From Yamagishiella unicocca (taxonomy: Eukaryota > Chlorophyta > Chlorophyceae > Chlamydomonadales > Volvocaceae): DNA of 64,000 nt. Below, in pieces: positions 1 to 11,700 of this stretch. The notes under the pieces were generated by a model. The model saw only the letters and a program-made list of their open reading frames with translations. It ran no database searches and was not told where the DNA came from. Positions within the stretch are counted from its first letter, which is position 1. Each line of letters begins with the position of its first letter. Position numbers and translations under genes: made by a program. Where the stretch lies: the NCBI GenBank assembly GCA_003116995.1, contig BDSL01000002.1, positions 496,001-560,000 of the forward strand, in the 5' to 3' direction.

Positions 1-81
1 GCAGGCCATGTGAGTTATTCAGGCCGGCCAGCTCCTCGTCCTGGCGTTGTGCGCCTGCAGGGAGCTGGGCGCTACTATACC

Positions 82-1308
82 ATGGAATTTGCTGTGTCGC
101 GGTTCACATCACACCAATGCCCAGCCCCTCGCCTGGCCGCCAGCCCCTGTCCCACACTTCCATCATCTCTTGATTTCGCAAGCCTTGTCTCCCAGAGCAC
201 TCGTCCCCCCGGCGCCATCGCGTCCGCATGCCCGCTCGCGCTCCCCAACCGCCCCCAACCGCCCGTCAACCGCCCGTCAACCGGCCGCCGCCCCGACCGC
301 CGCTCAACGCCCATTCACAGGAACGCCACCGCGCTGGCTGCAGGTGACCTGGTTGCGCTGATGGTTTTTGCGGTGGCGGGGCGGGCCAACCACGGCGAGC
401 CGATCAGCGTGGAGACGCTGTCGACCGCCCTGCCCTTCGTGCTGGGTGAGTGGATGAGCGGGGGGATAGGTACTGGGTATGTGGGCGCGGGCACTTGGCC
501 GTGGCTGGGTATGTGGACTGGCGTGCATTTCACATGGGCGCACAAGGCGTAGGATAAGGTGAGGGGCGTAAGGCCCCAGGCGCCACGGCGTCCGAACACG
601 GAGGTTAGTGGTGGTGGGCCTTATGCGCTGCACGAGAACGGGCCGCCCTGCGAGATTTACCTAAATCTGCCCCGCTGCCGTTTCCCTGCCGTCGCCTCAC
701 GCCATGGAATTGCCAGGCTGGTTCGCTTCTGCGCCGCTGCTGGGTGGTTTCGGAGCAGACGCTCGCAAGAAGGGCGTCCAGACGGCAGCCCTGACGGCAG
801 CCAAGTGCTGGGCAGTGGGCATCCCGGCGGGTGTGGCGCTGCGGGGTCTCATCCGCGGATACATGCCCCCCGTGCCCTTCATCGTGGTGGGCCTGGTGGT
901 CAACGGAGTGCTCCTAGTGGGCTGGCGCTCGGCGCTGGCAGCCATCACCAAGCAGGTGCGCCCCCGGGAGGGAGAGTCGGGAGCCTTGATTCGGTAATTT
1001 CAGCAGCTACGTTCGGCTGCAAGGGTGGGGGCCGGTGTAGGCTGTACTGGTTTGTAGGGCTAGGGCTGCCACGCAGCCGCCGGCTCGTGAGGTCTTGACG
1101 CGGCGTGCAAGGCACCGGTATGTATAAATATTGCACCGCTCGTGGAGTGGTTGCCGGCTGCACTGCCGCTGTGCGTGAGGGTGATCGGCGGATGACAGGC
1201 TGTACCACTGCGCAGGAGGACCCTGCATCTGTCAAGACCCGAAAGGACAAGAAGGGCAACCCCTTTGAGTTCCTGGAGCTGTTAATGTCCCTCACAAAGC
1301 GGTGGTGA
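82..1308 (+). CDS. DUF3054-family membrane protein, probably plastid-targeted
   Basis: Three exons (82-445, 717-955, 1216-1308) join with GT-AG junctions and matching phases to give about 231 residues ending in TGA. Residues from about 81 onward match the DUF3054 pattern known from cyanobacteria and plastid-bearing eukaryotes: a hydrophobic start around AAGDLVALMVFAVAGRANHG, then ALPFVLG, a second segment with VALRGLIRGYMP, and a last hydrophobic stretch. Function of this family is unknown; it is a small multi-spanning membrane protein. The first 80 residues are rich in Ser, Pro, Arg and Ala and almost lack acids, as expected for a transit peptide. I chose the ATG at 82 because it is in frame with exon 1, but CACAG at 316-320 could instead be an acceptor for an upstream exon lying left of the window, so the 5' end is uncertain. 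No clear TGTAA signal was seen after the stop. Confidence 0.72.
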
Positions 1309-1621
1309 AAAGGCGTCGTGACTCGTGAGGTGCCCCATGGGCGTGCACACACTGCCGTACGTCTCAGCAGCACTGCGTTACGAAGCGACTCAGTTGGCAT
1401 AAGGTTAACATGTGGTAAATGGCAGTGGTGATGCTTCATATCGGTTCAGCCTTCTGAAAGTATAACGGTGCGCGGGAATTCTCGACCTCGAGGCAGGACC
1501 TGGCGCGATTGGGCCAATAGTCATGTTTTGACGCAGTTTATAAAGCAAGGAGGATGCAGGAATGCAATAGGATTCTATTTCGTTTTTAGGCGCCGTTGGT
1601 TCTGTCGGACGCCGACAGAAG
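1309..1621. other. Intergenic stretch
   Basis: It holds the 3' untranslated region of the DUF3054 gene and the promoter side of the next gene. I see no open frame with coding character, no RNA gene and no convincing TATA box. Confidence 0.5.
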
Positions 1622-2867
1622 ATGTCTGGACATCTCGAGGACCTGGCGAGCGATTTGATAGTGAAGTAAGTGCGCGTCCATACAGTAGATGTTGTGCTGA
1701 GGCTTGATTGACTTGCAACGCAAAATAGTTATGGTCAGCGCGTGCCGACCGACGGTCCTCGCGCGCAGATCTTACCTCCTCACAGTGCAAAAGTACAAGC
1801 AATTCCATGGCCTCTCAGCTACCGTTCAGGGCGAGGGGTAAGGAGGGTCTCGGCAAATCGATGTGAGCGCCGATCAATTACCTAAGCATGAACTCGTTCC
1901 TTGCAACAGGGGGCAGAAGGGTAATCCTGCAGAGCTAGTAACAACCGACATAGTACTCCCCCTTCCACACGATAACAAGTCTACCCATGATCCGCTCGGC
2001 AAGCATTCTGCTGCACCCGGGGTCACACTTGGTCAGCAGCCGTGCAATGCCGGCGCCAGCTCCAGCTTCCAGGCCATTGCTTCCGCTTCGAAGCTGGACA
2101 CGTCGCCCCCGCAGCCTGTGTCCACGGCACCTCTAGCGGCTGCAGTCGTTGCTCCTGCTCGCATCCACGGACAGCCAGCTCTTCAACGCGCCGCAGGGAA
2201 GCAGGTGTCAGAAGCTTCGGCTGCCTCTGCTTCCGGGCCCCCGCCCCAGCCTGGGCTGTATGCAACCACGGAAGGGGCGGCCGGCCTATCCGCTAGCCGG
2301 GCAGGATCCGGTGCACCGAACCGTAGTCCGCACGGGTCGGCAAACAAGGCTGCAAGTCCAGTACATGGCCTCCAATCCTCAGCGGTGCAGGGGCACAAAC
2401 TCGCGTCGCCAGGGTTAACAGTGGCAGCATTGCAGCCGCAGACACAGCCGCAGCCGCAGGTACGTTGGCACGCGCGCCCTGTGACTCCGGCGGAGCTCGA
2501 CGGCCACATCGGCGCGTCCACTAGCGCCCCCGGGCACCACTGCTCTGAACAGCAGCAGCAGCTGAACCGCTTGGGGCGGCGACGGCCGCCGCCACCACCG
2601 CCGCCCCAGCCGCCGCCAGCATTGCCTTGGGCGTTGGTCGCTATAGCAACGGAAGGCGGCCACTACGGGGGCGGCGTCGGTGGCGGTTGGAGCAATTGCG
2701 AGCATGTCGCGGGAGAGGGCGGCTATCCGGCTGCCCCACAGGGTCAGGCATATGGCTGGTGGCAAGGCGGCTATGGAAGCGGCACGCCGCACGGCGGTGG
2801 ATGGCCGCACAGCAGCTGCTGGTCGAACGGCAGTGGGTGGCCTTCCGGGCCATACCGATGGTATTAG
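1622..2867 (+). CDS. Unrecognised Gly/Pro/Gln-rich protein, three exons
   Basis: I do not recognise this protein. An ATG at 1622 opens MSGHLEDLASDLIV, followed by a strong donor (GTAAG at 1666). Exon 2 (1786-1837) and exon 3 (1917-2867) keep phase and give about 348 residues. Residues 1-45 look like an ordered N-terminus. The middle is Ala/Ser/Pro-rich and low in complexity, with QPQTQPQPQ, a Q5 run and a P7 run. The last 80 residues are rich in Gly, Trp and Tyr (YGWWQGGYGSG), a composition known from low-complexity RNA-binding or wall proteins. Exon 3 contains no methionine, so it cannot be a gene by itself with an ATG start; this supports the upstream small exons. The splicing is inferred from sequence only. 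Confidence 0.45.
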
Positions 2868-4361
2868 GCGGTGGTTATTGGAGCTGAGCTTGGCCTTGTC
2901 GCTGTATTAGGCGGTGGTTAGGGTGAGTTTGGTCATGTCACTGTGGCATGCCTTACGTGATGGCTGGCAGGCAGCCTAGGTGGCCAAGGAGGTCGAGTGT
3001 GCACACAGGTCAGGGGATTCGGCCGGAGGAAAGTATGGCGCCAGTTGTCGATCAAACCAGAGGGATGCCACTAGGGGCTCATTAGATAGGACGCATCAGA
3101 ACCCCATTAGTACGTTGAAATTCAATAGGACGTATCAGGAGGCCATTAGCACGTTGGAGTTTGGCAGAAGGATGACGACGGGCCTGAATCACCGTGTGGC
3201 GGAGGCCAGGCGCATAGCTTGTCATGAGAGCTAGGTAACGGCATGTACCGTAGGTGCAGATAAGGTACCCAAGCCGCCAGAGACGCCACGGCCAGGCAGC
3301 GATTTGATGCGCTGCGATAGTGCATCCCAAGCGTGTGTTACAAATCCAAACTTTTAAATAGCAGTTATGGATCTCCCTGTGCCATGTCCCTCGTGTCATC
3401 CTAGGATTAACCGACCGCATGGCGTCAAGCAGGAGTTATTAGCTGCAGCAGCTTAGGCTGCACTGCATGATGGAAAAAGGCACCGCGACTCCGCCACGGC
3501 GATCCACTGCCGGAAAACGGAGCGCTGCGCCCAAAGAAAAAATGGGCGCTGTCTGAGCATTATTCGTATCTACATTACTTCCTCAATACAAAGCGACGCA
3601 CGGATAAATAGGTTGCATAGGCATTGTTGGCTGCTCTCGCAGCACATGTTCAGGGTTCGTGGCCTCCAACGTAATCCATTCAGACATCTGTACAGCTTGC
3701 TGCAGGCCGAACCCTTCATCCAAGCCAGCGCCGCATCGTCGCAACACTCGACCGCAGCACCAATGTACATGACATCACCAGCAGCACACCCGATGGCGGG
3801 CGCAGGGGAGCGTTATAGACAAGTGGCCTGCGGCGGGATGACACCCCGCCTGCATCCAAGCTGATCCAAGCGATCTCCATACCCCGTCACGCCATGGGGT
3901 CGTCAATAGACGGCAGTTTGCACTTCACAGTACGCGTCACTATCACTACCGTATGCTTTGGGGGTCATAGCGACATGGCGCCAACGGAAATGCCGTTCGT
4001 CGGGGCCCGATCCATAATGTTGCTGCAATGCTCGATGTCACCGAAGTGGCCTAGGTCATCATGCTGTGCGACTGCGCTCGATGAGTCCACGCAGCTGCGG
4101 CTCCTAGCGCTACCACGGGATTCCAAGCTACGCTGCCCGTGCCGTGCATGAAATCTATGGTGACTATCAACCTTGGTTTTCCAGCAAAGAATTGTATAGG
4201 CAGTGTATGGTCATCGAAGTCCAGGTCCTACCAACCGTCTTCGTTCAGGTTGAGTACGGTATATTGCGTTGTTCTTGGCCAGTTCCCTGATCACCCCAAG
4301 CGCCTTGGGGGCCACCAAGTACCTCCGCCGGGATCCCTTGCACGTCCGACCGGACCTATTT
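2868..4361. other. Intergenic region between convergent genes, with small tandem duplications
   Basis: This holds the 3' sides of two convergent genes. Directly after the stop at 2867, a roughly 40-bp block containing TTAGGCGGTGGTTA is repeated in tandem (about 2861-2945). A second tandem duplication of about 40 bp with CATTAG(T/C)ACGTTG lies at about 3085-3170. TTACA at 3338-3342 is a TGTAA motif on the minus strand and could be the polyadenylation signal of the giant minus-strand gene, leaving a 3' UTR of about 1 kb. Short open frames here look random in codon use. Confidence 0.5.
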
Positions 4362-5705
4362 TCACTCGGCCGGCTGCTGCTCCTCCACCTGCCCCTCAAC
4401 ATCGCGCCTGCTCCTGGAGAACGCCTGGTTGTAGACCATGCTGGTTTCGCGCGGTCCGGCGCTAGCGGCGCCGGAATACGACACGCGCCCGCCGCCACCG
4501 CCACCGCCAGCAGTGCCGCTGCTCGACACCCGCGTTCCGGCGCTGGACGCGGACTCAGGCCGCGGCTCGGTGCGCCCGCTGCGGCGGGCAATAAGGCCCA
4601 TCAGTCGGGTCCTCATGTCGCCGACCATGGGCGACACGCCACCCCACCGGGTGCCGTCCCGGACGGACGGCAGTCCCCTCGGCGGGGCCTCGGTGAAGTC
4701 AGGTGCGACTGGCAGGTCGTCCAGTGCAGCCAGGTCCACATCGTTACTGGCCTCAGCCTCCTCCTCCGGAACCACGGAGAAGCCGTGGGGGTAGCTCTGG
4801 CCGCGGCCGAGGGTCGTCGTCACTGCCGGCGACACCGGCGGCGGTCCCTGGCCGTCAAGGGACGACGGCGCGTGCATCCAGCGCGACGGCGTCCGCATCA
4901 CGACCGTGCCATTCATTACCATAGCTCCAGGGCTGCCTCCGCCGGTGCTGAGCACCGGCGACTTTGGCGGCAGACCCGCAGTGGCGCTGTTGCTCCTCGG
5001 TGATACCATCCGCAAGGACCCTGGCCCGGCCGTCGGCGGCGACGAGCCTGCCGCCGCCGCCATGCTGGCCGCGACGCTCGCGGCGGCAGCAGCCGCGGCG
5101 GCGGTGTTGGCATACCCGGACGGCGAAAAGGCCCTCCATGGCGGCATCAGGGCCGGCATCGAGTCCATGACGGCCGCCAGCGCCTCCTCCCCCAGCTCCT
5201 CCACCACCTCCCCCGTCATCGACACCGACTTCTGGCTGCCCTCCCCCAGCAGCGCCGCCTGGCGCTGGAACAGGGGGCTGTACACCTGGGAGACGCGGCG
5301 GAGCGACGTCGGCGTGTACGGCTGCCGGGGTGACGTTCCCGCCGGCAGCGACAAGCCGGTGGAGGAGCGAGACGCCCAGCGCACGGGCCCCACAGCGGGG
5401 CAGTCGTCGCTCATCCGGCGCCGAACCGACTCACTCATGGAGACCTGGGACGGAGACAGAACGCCGCTGCCTTCGTCGTTCGCCAGGCCGCGGCGGCCGG
5501 CGTCCTCGCTGCGCTGCTGCCGCAGCTGCAGCGGCGGCACCTGGGCGGCTCGGTTGACGGAGACGACGCGGGGCACGTGCGGCAGGTCCTCGTCCTGCAG
5601 AGCGCGCGGGCGCTCCACGAAGGCGGGGCCGGGCGCCACGCCCAGCCCGGCCAGGAGCTGCTGGTTGAAGAGGTAGGCCGAGGCCATTTGCTTCCAGGTG
5701 CGGAC
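4362..5705 (-). other. Cytoplasmic tail of the polycystin-like protein (exon 20)
   Basis: The last exon encodes about 447 residues of low-complexity tail, rich in Ser, Pro and Ala, with runs of Ala and Gly, many Ser-Pro and Arg-x-x-Ser sites that could be phosphorylated, and an acidic patch [18 protein letters not shown]. Together with the end of exon 19 the tail is about 740 residues. I see no EF-hand and no clear coiled coil, both of which are common in animal polycystin-2 tails. The stop is at 4364-4362. Confidence 0.75.
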
Positions 5706-8700
5706 CTGCGGGGGCAGTAAGGGTGGGTGCGGGCGGGCGGGTGGCGAGCCGGGGTGAGGAGCAGGGGCCGGTGGGTGGCGGAACAGGCGGGAAGAGGAGC
5801 GGCAGGGCGGAAGGGTAGGGCACTTTGTAGAGACACTGTAATGGATGCGGCCGTGGCGCGGGAACGGGACGAGGCCATGCGGTGTGAGGGCGGAGGGGGA
5901 GGAGGAGGAGGAGGGGAAAAGGTGGTAGGCAGCCGCCAACGGACCAACGGGTCGCTCAAAATGCCCCACATGCCAGGACGCGCACCTGCCAGCGGTGCAC
6001 ACCGCCCTGCCAGCGAACGATGGACTCGACGGCGGTGCGCAGGGCGTCGTAGATCGACATGTGGATCTGGATCTCGGTGCTTAGGCTGCGGCGCGGCGGC
6101 GGCGACGCCGAGCCCGATGAGCGGTCCGGCCTCTCCTGCGACGACGACGCAGCGCCCTGGCTGCGCATAAGGCCTCCCGCGCCTCCTCCACCAGGCGCCT
6201 GCTTGATGCGGCGGCGCTCCGCCGCCTCCGCCACGGCCGCCATCTCCAGCACCCGATACTCGGGCGTGTTGGCGCCGTACGTACGGCCGACTCGGTCCAT
6301 GATGCGGCGAGCTGCGATCAACGCCATCTCCCGGTGCTCCCCGCTGCGCCCGCCGCCGCGCGCCGCCACGCCCTTCACGCCATCATGACCGTCGTCGCCG
6401 TCGTCGTCGTCCTCGTCGCCGCCGCCCAGCTTGTGCGCGGCAGTGGCAGAGCTGGCGGCGACGGTGCTAATCAGCTGGCGCATGGCTGCCTTGTCGATCA
6501 GCCGCCGGCCGCCCGCGATTTTGGTCACGCGCACGCGGCCGTTCCATGTCTTGGTCAGGTCTGCGGCGCACATCAGCTCGTGCACCCCGCCGGCCGCCAG
6601 AGCGCGCAGCAGCTGCATGCTGCTGGGCGCGTCCACGTCGTCGCAGACTGTCGCGCAGCCTGCTTCGGCCGCGGCAGCGGCCGCCTCGGCATCGTCGGCG
6701 TCGCCCTTGGCGCCCTTGGCGTCGACCGTGGAGGCGTAGCGCCGGCTGCGCCGGCTGCGCCGCGCAGCGGCGCCTGGCAGCACGGCCATGAGCCGCCGCA
6801 GCAGGTCAGGCAACACCACCCGGAGCAGGTCTTGAGGCACCGAGGAGGCGCGCGCCCAGTCGACGCTGTGCTTCTGCTTCATGAAGATGTGGCCCATGGT
6901 CGCGAAGAAGAAGCTCATGAGCACGAAGAGCAGCAGCAGCACCTGCACAACGATGACGGCCGCTGCCGCGACCCGCTGCACGCCCGGCAGGATGAGGCCG
7001 CCCGCCAGCACCACGCGGACGTCCAGCTCGTCCGAGCCCACCATCATGCCCAGCGTGTTGCTGATTGCGGAGCCGAGGGTGGACACCTGAGGTATGCGGT
7101 CGCCCATCACGGTGTTGGCGGCGGCCGCCAGCATGACCACCAGCAGCACCAAGATGACGAGCAGGTGGGACACGGGGGTGAACATGGTCATGAGGGTGCG
7201 GCAGATGATGCCCAGCCGCGCTTGGAAGGCCATCACAACGACCAGCCTGTGGGGGCGCAGGGAGGGCGGGGTGGCGGGACCTGGGGTCAAGGGACTCGGT
7301 TCTGCCCTAGGTCCTTGCAACGATTGCGCAACGATTGCCAAGAAGCTTGTCTGCGTTTGGAGTGCGATGTGGTTTGTGGTGCGTCCGACGGAGCTCAGGG
7401 TAGTAGAGCAAGGCGCAGAGCTGAACTGCACATGCGGGGCGGATCATTATCATCATCGTCATCATCATCTGACACCCTCACCGCCCCGCCCCCTTAACAC
7501 AGGCGAGGCCTAGCGCCCTAGGCCGCCCCGCCCCCTTAACACAGGCGAGGCCTAGCGCCAGCGTAACCTTATTATTATTATCATCATCATCATCGCGCGC
7601 TTCAGACCTCCAACCGACCGACGACGGACCCCGTAGCTTACTTGAAACACGCGTGACGGGTGCCCCGCCTCCCCACCATGTCCCCACACCCGCACCCGGC
7701 CCCGGCCCCGGCCCGGGTCCCGCCCCCAAGCGCCACCCACTTGGCGACCAGCGCAATGATGACCACCGCTTGCAGCATGCCGTACGCGGTCCACATGTCC
7801 ACCAGGCCGTACGCGTCGCTCAGCACGGCATTCAGCGAGTCCCAGTCCGAGTCTTCCGGCGCCAGCAGCCAGCGGCCCGGATCGCCCGGGGTCAGCGGCG
7901 CGTCGATGCCCATGGTGGCGGCGAGGTTGTATACCGAGGACGAGTCCTTGGAGGACTCAGGCTCCGTGCGCGCCGCCAGCAGCCAGCGAGCCGACGCCGA
8001 CGCCGACGCGTCGTACACGCGGTACGACGAGCGGGCGTCGTACAGGATCAGGTGGCGGTCCACGAAGGCGGTCCAGAACGCCGCAACGACGATGAGCAGC
8101 ACCGCCAGCGGGATGTCGTACAAGAGGCCGCCGTCGTGCCGTACAAACTCCCGGAACCACGCCCTGCGCGCGGAGAAGCCCGAGGCGCCGAGGAACTCAA
8201 GCTGCTCCTCCCGACGCGCCGCCACCTCGTCACGCAGAATGCCAATGCGAGACGCCGCCGCGGCGCCTGCTCTTCCGGCGGCGGCGGCGGCACCTTCCGC
8301 TCGGGCAGCACCAGCATGAGCCCACGGCACGGCGCCTGTAACTCCCGACACCACGGCTCCGAACCCCGATCGCGCGACTGGCGCAGCCGGCGCGGCGCCT
8401 CCGGCGTTGGGTTTGTCGCCTCCGGCGTTGACCAGGAAGGCCGTCTCAAAGGCTTTCAGCGCGTTGGTGGCTGCGCGCTCAGAGGCCGCCGCCTCCGCCG
8501 CAGCCGCCGCGTGGCGGGCGGCGCGAGCGCTCGCGGAGGCAGTCGCGACAGCGGTGACGACGGCGAAGAAGATCGCCAGCGCCCACAGCGGCAGCAGCTC
8601 CTTCACAAAGACGTCGGGCAGGGCCTCCCCCAGCGCCTGGCCCTCACGCTGGTAGGCCATGGCGGGGAAGCCGACGGTGGACAGGCGGCCGACAATGGCG

Positions 8701-11700
8701 CCGCTGTCCGACCAGGCGAAGTCCCCACGGAAGTACGCAAACGCGCGAACGAGGGGGTTGTAAACCTGCCACGTGGTGCCCGGGGCGGTGACGGGTGGAG
8801 GGCGGTAGCGGCGAGTTGGAGACAGGGCAACAGGACGATGGATTGACGAGGACGAGGCCAAGTTATTTCGAGGTATCCGCTCCTGGCTGGCAGGAGGCAG
8901 CCAGGTTGCACCCGCTATTATGGACAGCGCGCACGCAGCATGACACCGCTATCTCTCCTACCATATGAGCTCGCCTGCCCTCGAGGGCACGCTCTACCCG
9001 CGTACGCCCCTATCCCCGCGTGCTTCACTCACCACCCATACCCTCCCCCTTTGCCCCGCCTACCAGCATCTCCGCCGACATGCCCCCCGTCTGCCGGCGG
9101 TCCAGGTAGTTGCCGTCCGACAGGTAGCGCACCATCTCGGCGACGCGGGCGGTGGACAGCCCACTCTCCACGAGCACAGGGAAGCCAGGCTGGCGGCCAG
9201 CCAGGGGGCGCGCCGCGAAGCCGTACGGCGTGCCCGTGGCGCCCACCTGGGCTGGGTCGGACGTGTTGTAGTACCAGCTGAGGCGGGACGCCAGGTCCTC
9301 CCGGTACAGCGAGGAGGACCTGCGGGCGGTGAGGAGGGAGGCGCAGGGCGGCGAGGAGGGAGGCGCAGGGCGGTGACTTCGGAGCGGAAGCTGAGGCTGT
9401 CCGAGGGAATGGGTTGTCAGGAGTGGCAGGGTTGGGTGCGGGGCAGGTGGGACGACTTGACACTTCCCGTCTTACAGGCCCGTCCTGAGCACACCAATTT
9501 CCTGTTCCGCACCCTTGGCCTGCCCCAGAATGCACACCTCAGGAAGACAGGGTCGACGCCGTAGGGCGCCACGCTGTTGTTGACGCCGGCGAACAGCCGC
9601 TGCAGGCTGGCCGGTGCCTCTCCATCGCTCTTCAAGTAGGCGAGGTCGTACAGGTGGCAGCCGGCATCCAGCTCCGAGAACCCGCCGCCGCTGCCGCCGC
9701 CACACGCAGTCGCAGCCGCCTGGGCCCCGCCCGAGGACGCCACCTCCGACGGCGAGAGCAGCGGGCGGCGGGTGGTGTACAGCAACATGCCGCCTACAAC
9801 GCGGTTGCCGGCGACCACACCGGCATGGCGCGGACGCGAGGCAGCGGTCGCTAGGTCAGCACCAACATCGACGTCGTACGCTCCGCTTCCGCCACTGCCG
9901 CGGGTCAGGAAATAACCCAGCCACGGCAGTGACCCCGCAGTCGCTCTGGAACTTGTATCGCCGCTCCTGACGTTGCTGCCGCCGCCCTCTCCAGCCAGTT
10001 GCTGCAGCCGTCGACGGCCGCCGACGGCAGCAGGGCTGCCGACCGAGGAGCTGCTGCCTAGGGAGGATGTGGTCGCGAGCTCGAAGCGCGCCACGGTGAA
10101 GGCCGCTCGGAAGCCCGTCAGCTGCAACCGATAGCAGTCCGCGTCAGCCTCCAGCTCCGAGTCGTCGCCGGCCTCCCCCGCCGCCACCATCGCCACATAC
10201 AGCGCACGGTCCGTCTGCTCGCGCGTGCCGGCCGCCAGCTCCCTCAGCTCCAGGGCGATCTCACCGCTGTGTGCCAGGAGCTGCGCCTGCGCCGCCTGCT
10301 GCGCGTCCATCAGCCCCGCCGCCACGTCCGAGTGAGCCAGCGTGTCGTTCTCCGCAGCCGTGGCGCCAGCCAGCAGACCCGCCAGCGCCGCCTGCACCGA
10401 GGCGCTCTTCGCGCCGTCCGCGCGCTCCGCCTCTTCGCCCATGATTCGGCCGACGTTGTACGACAACGAGTCGAGGCGCGCGACGACGGCGGCCGCCGAT
10501 TGCGCCAGCGCCTGGACCAGCCCGGCCACCGCCGCTGCGTAGCCGGCGGACACATCTGGACTGGACGGCACGGTGACTCCGATGGAGGTGGCGCCCAGGG
10601 AGGACGCGACGGCGTCAGCAAGCGAGGTCAGGTCCGTGCTGGTGCCGGTGCTATTCGTGGTGCCGTTGTCGGCGGACTGCAGCAGGAGCCTGCCAACGCG
10701 CGCCTCCACACTGTCGGTACGGACCGGGGCTGCCTCCGCTTCCGTGCACATCCCGGACTCCCGGGGCTCCGGCTGGCTGGGCGGGAGCAGCTGCCGCCGC
10801 CGCCGCTGCGCGAGCTCCCGCATCCGCCGCTGCACCAGCCCCTCCCAAAACTGCTCCAACGTGTCGCGCACCACCTCACCCGCCGACGCCGCCGGCGCCG
10901 AGTCGCTGCCGCCGGCGTGCTGACCGGCGGCAGTGGCATCCAGCTCGTCCGGCAGCGGCGAGCCCCACACCGCGGCTGCCGCAGCCTGCAGCTGCCGGCG
11001 GCGGCGCGATGCTGGCGCCGCCGAGCCCGACGACAGCGTCAATCCTGCCCCGGACCGGTGCACGGCCCGCGGGGTGTACAGGTACACCGCCACGTCGACC
11101 ACCAGGCTGGCCGGCGCAGCGGCGCTCGGCGGCGGCGACGCCGGCGTCACCGCCGCCGCCAGGATATCGACGTCGGAGTCGCGCACGCCGTACGCCGCCA
11201 TGCGCGCCGCGACCTCCTGTGCCGCAGCGGCGTAGTCCGCGTGGCTGGCGTCGCGCAGATTGGAGACCAGCTGCTCCGCGGCGGCGGCGTCGCTGAGCTT
11301 GCCCGCCAGCAACGTCAGCGTGCCGGTGACGGCGGCGCGCTGATACACGACGACGGTGCGGTTGGCTGTGGCCACACGGCCCTGCTCGTCGGTGACCGAG
11401 TAGGTGAAGGTGTACACGCCGGGCAGGCAGCCGCTGGCCACGGCAAGCGCCTCCAGGCTGCAGGACAGACAGGCGACGGCGCCGGCGGCGGGGTTGCAGG
11501 GCATGGTGTTGACGACGTTGAGGTGCGCCGTCAGGTCTGTTGTGGTGGCGAGGCCGCTCGGTGACGTCGGCAGTACGGCGCCGCTGGCGACGGCGCCGCA
11601 GCCGCTGGTGTCGGCGGCGGAGGCGCAGGGGCCCAGGTAAATGGACGATGCCGTACCGAACTCCACGAACGCCACGCCGGCGGAGGGCAGTAGCGTGATG

